Positions 6,827 through 7,522 of a stretch of DNA of 7,522 nt are shown one piece after another. Position 1 is the first letter of the stretch; each line of letters begins with the position of its first letter. The notes beneath the pieces were generated by a model. The model did not search any database and was not told where the DNA came from. It saw nothing but the letters and a program-made list of their open reading frames with translations. Source of the stretch: an uncultured Oscillibacter sp. Its GTDB lineage: Bacteria > Bacillota_A > Clostridia > Oscillospirales > Oscillospiraceae. The translations under genes and the position numbers were made by a program. Location: assembly GCA_902462475.1 (NCBI GenBank), contig CABQCB010000081.1:1-7522 (forward strand), in the 5' to 3' direction.

Positions 6827-7020
6827 TTCCCCAAATTTTTCAATCAGGCGGCCGTCGCTACTCCATTTCAATAGCGGCAGGTCAGCCATAAAAAAGGAGG
6901 AGATTTCCATCCGCCTGGCCGGCGGTGCGGCAGTGTGGAGACCTGTCGTAATGCACCGGGAGTTTCGCTCTCCCGGCGTGAGGAAGCTTGTGCGGATGCA
7001 CAGCTTTTACGGCCGTACAT
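6827..7020 (+). promoter_or_regulatory. nagA-ATPase gap: displaced RBS and tandem hairpins
   Basis: This 194-bp gap holds no supported gene. A consensus Shine-Dalgarno, AAGGAGGAG (6894-6902), has no ATG, GTG or TTG at a usable distance; the ATPase ATG lies 118 nt after it and has no Shine-Dalgarno of its own. Between them are three local stem-loops: 6911-6915 with 6921-6925 (5 bp), 6956-6962 with 6970-6976 (7 bp, CCGGGAG/CTCCCGG), and 6984-6993 with 6998-7006 (9 bp with one bulged T, GGAT loop). A perfect palindrome, TACGGCCGTA (7008-7017), abuts the start region. A weaker stem (6854-6860 with 6872-6878, including a G-U pair) lies upstream. No good promoter or intrinsic terminator was found. 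It could be a regulatory leader or a small insertion that separated the RBS from the gene. Confidence 0.5.

Positions 7021-7522
<502 letters not shown>

Noticed and set aside
6816..6844. Promoter-like TTGCGC-17-TTCAAT after nagA
   Set aside because: Both hexamers match consensus poorly and the -35 lies within the nagA coding sequence.
5480..6910. Antisense open frame of 476 codons
   Set aside because: It is opposite nagB and nagA, which have full catalytic motif sets. The composition is a shadow of codon bias.
6984..7008. Hairpin with trailing TTTT as an intrinsic terminator before the ATPase
   Set aside because: Part of the T-run is used in the stem, leaving too short a tail. The stem has a bulge, and termination 13 nt before the gene start would be unlikely except as attenuation.

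Overview
The window is GC-rich, with strongly C/G-ending codons. It carries Gram-positive style Shine-Dalgarno sequences, a lipoprotein solute-binding protein, a Bacillus-type NagB and an MsmK/UgpC-type ATPase. This suggests a gut Clostridia member, perhaps Oscillospiraceae-like; that placement is inferred from style, not from a search. All genes lie on the + strand and read as one functional cluster for uptake and breakdown of sialic acid and related amino sugars.

Layout: the 3' part of an RpiR-family regulator (SIS domain) ends at 508. A 174-bp AT-rich gap follows, with two near-identical palindromic boxes, a near-consensus sigma-A promoter (TTGACA-17-TACAAT) and a strong RBS. Next come a lipoprotein sugar-binding protein (683-1969), a large perfect stem-loop, and two carbohydrate ABC permeases (2074-2991 and 3004-3888). 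After a second stem-loop come an N-acetylneuraminate lyase (nanA, 3994-4908), glucosamine-6-phosphate deaminase (nagB, 4950-5702) and N-acetylglucosamine-6-phosphate deacetylase (nagA, 5693-6826, overlapping nagB). A 194-bp gap with several small hairpins and a displaced Shine-Dalgarno precedes a carbohydrate ABC ATPase (7021 onward) that runs off the window.

Working model: the binding protein captures the sugar outside the cell and the two permeases plus the ATPase import it. NanA splits Neu5Ac into ManNAc and pyruvate. After kinase and epimerase steps, whose genes (nanK, nanE) are not in the window, NagA and NagB take GlcNAc-6-P to fructose-6-P. The RpiR protein probably senses a phosphosugar and acts at the twin boxes upstream of the binding-protein gene. 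RpiR regulator, family-1 ABC importer and lyase together resemble the streptococcal SatABC/NanR sialic-acid loci.

I see no undescribed enzyme system here. The points worth a second look are regulatory: the twin operator boxes, the palindrome on the -10, the two intercistronic stem-loops that could set different expression levels, and the structured spacer between a consensus Shine-Dalgarno and the ATPase start.
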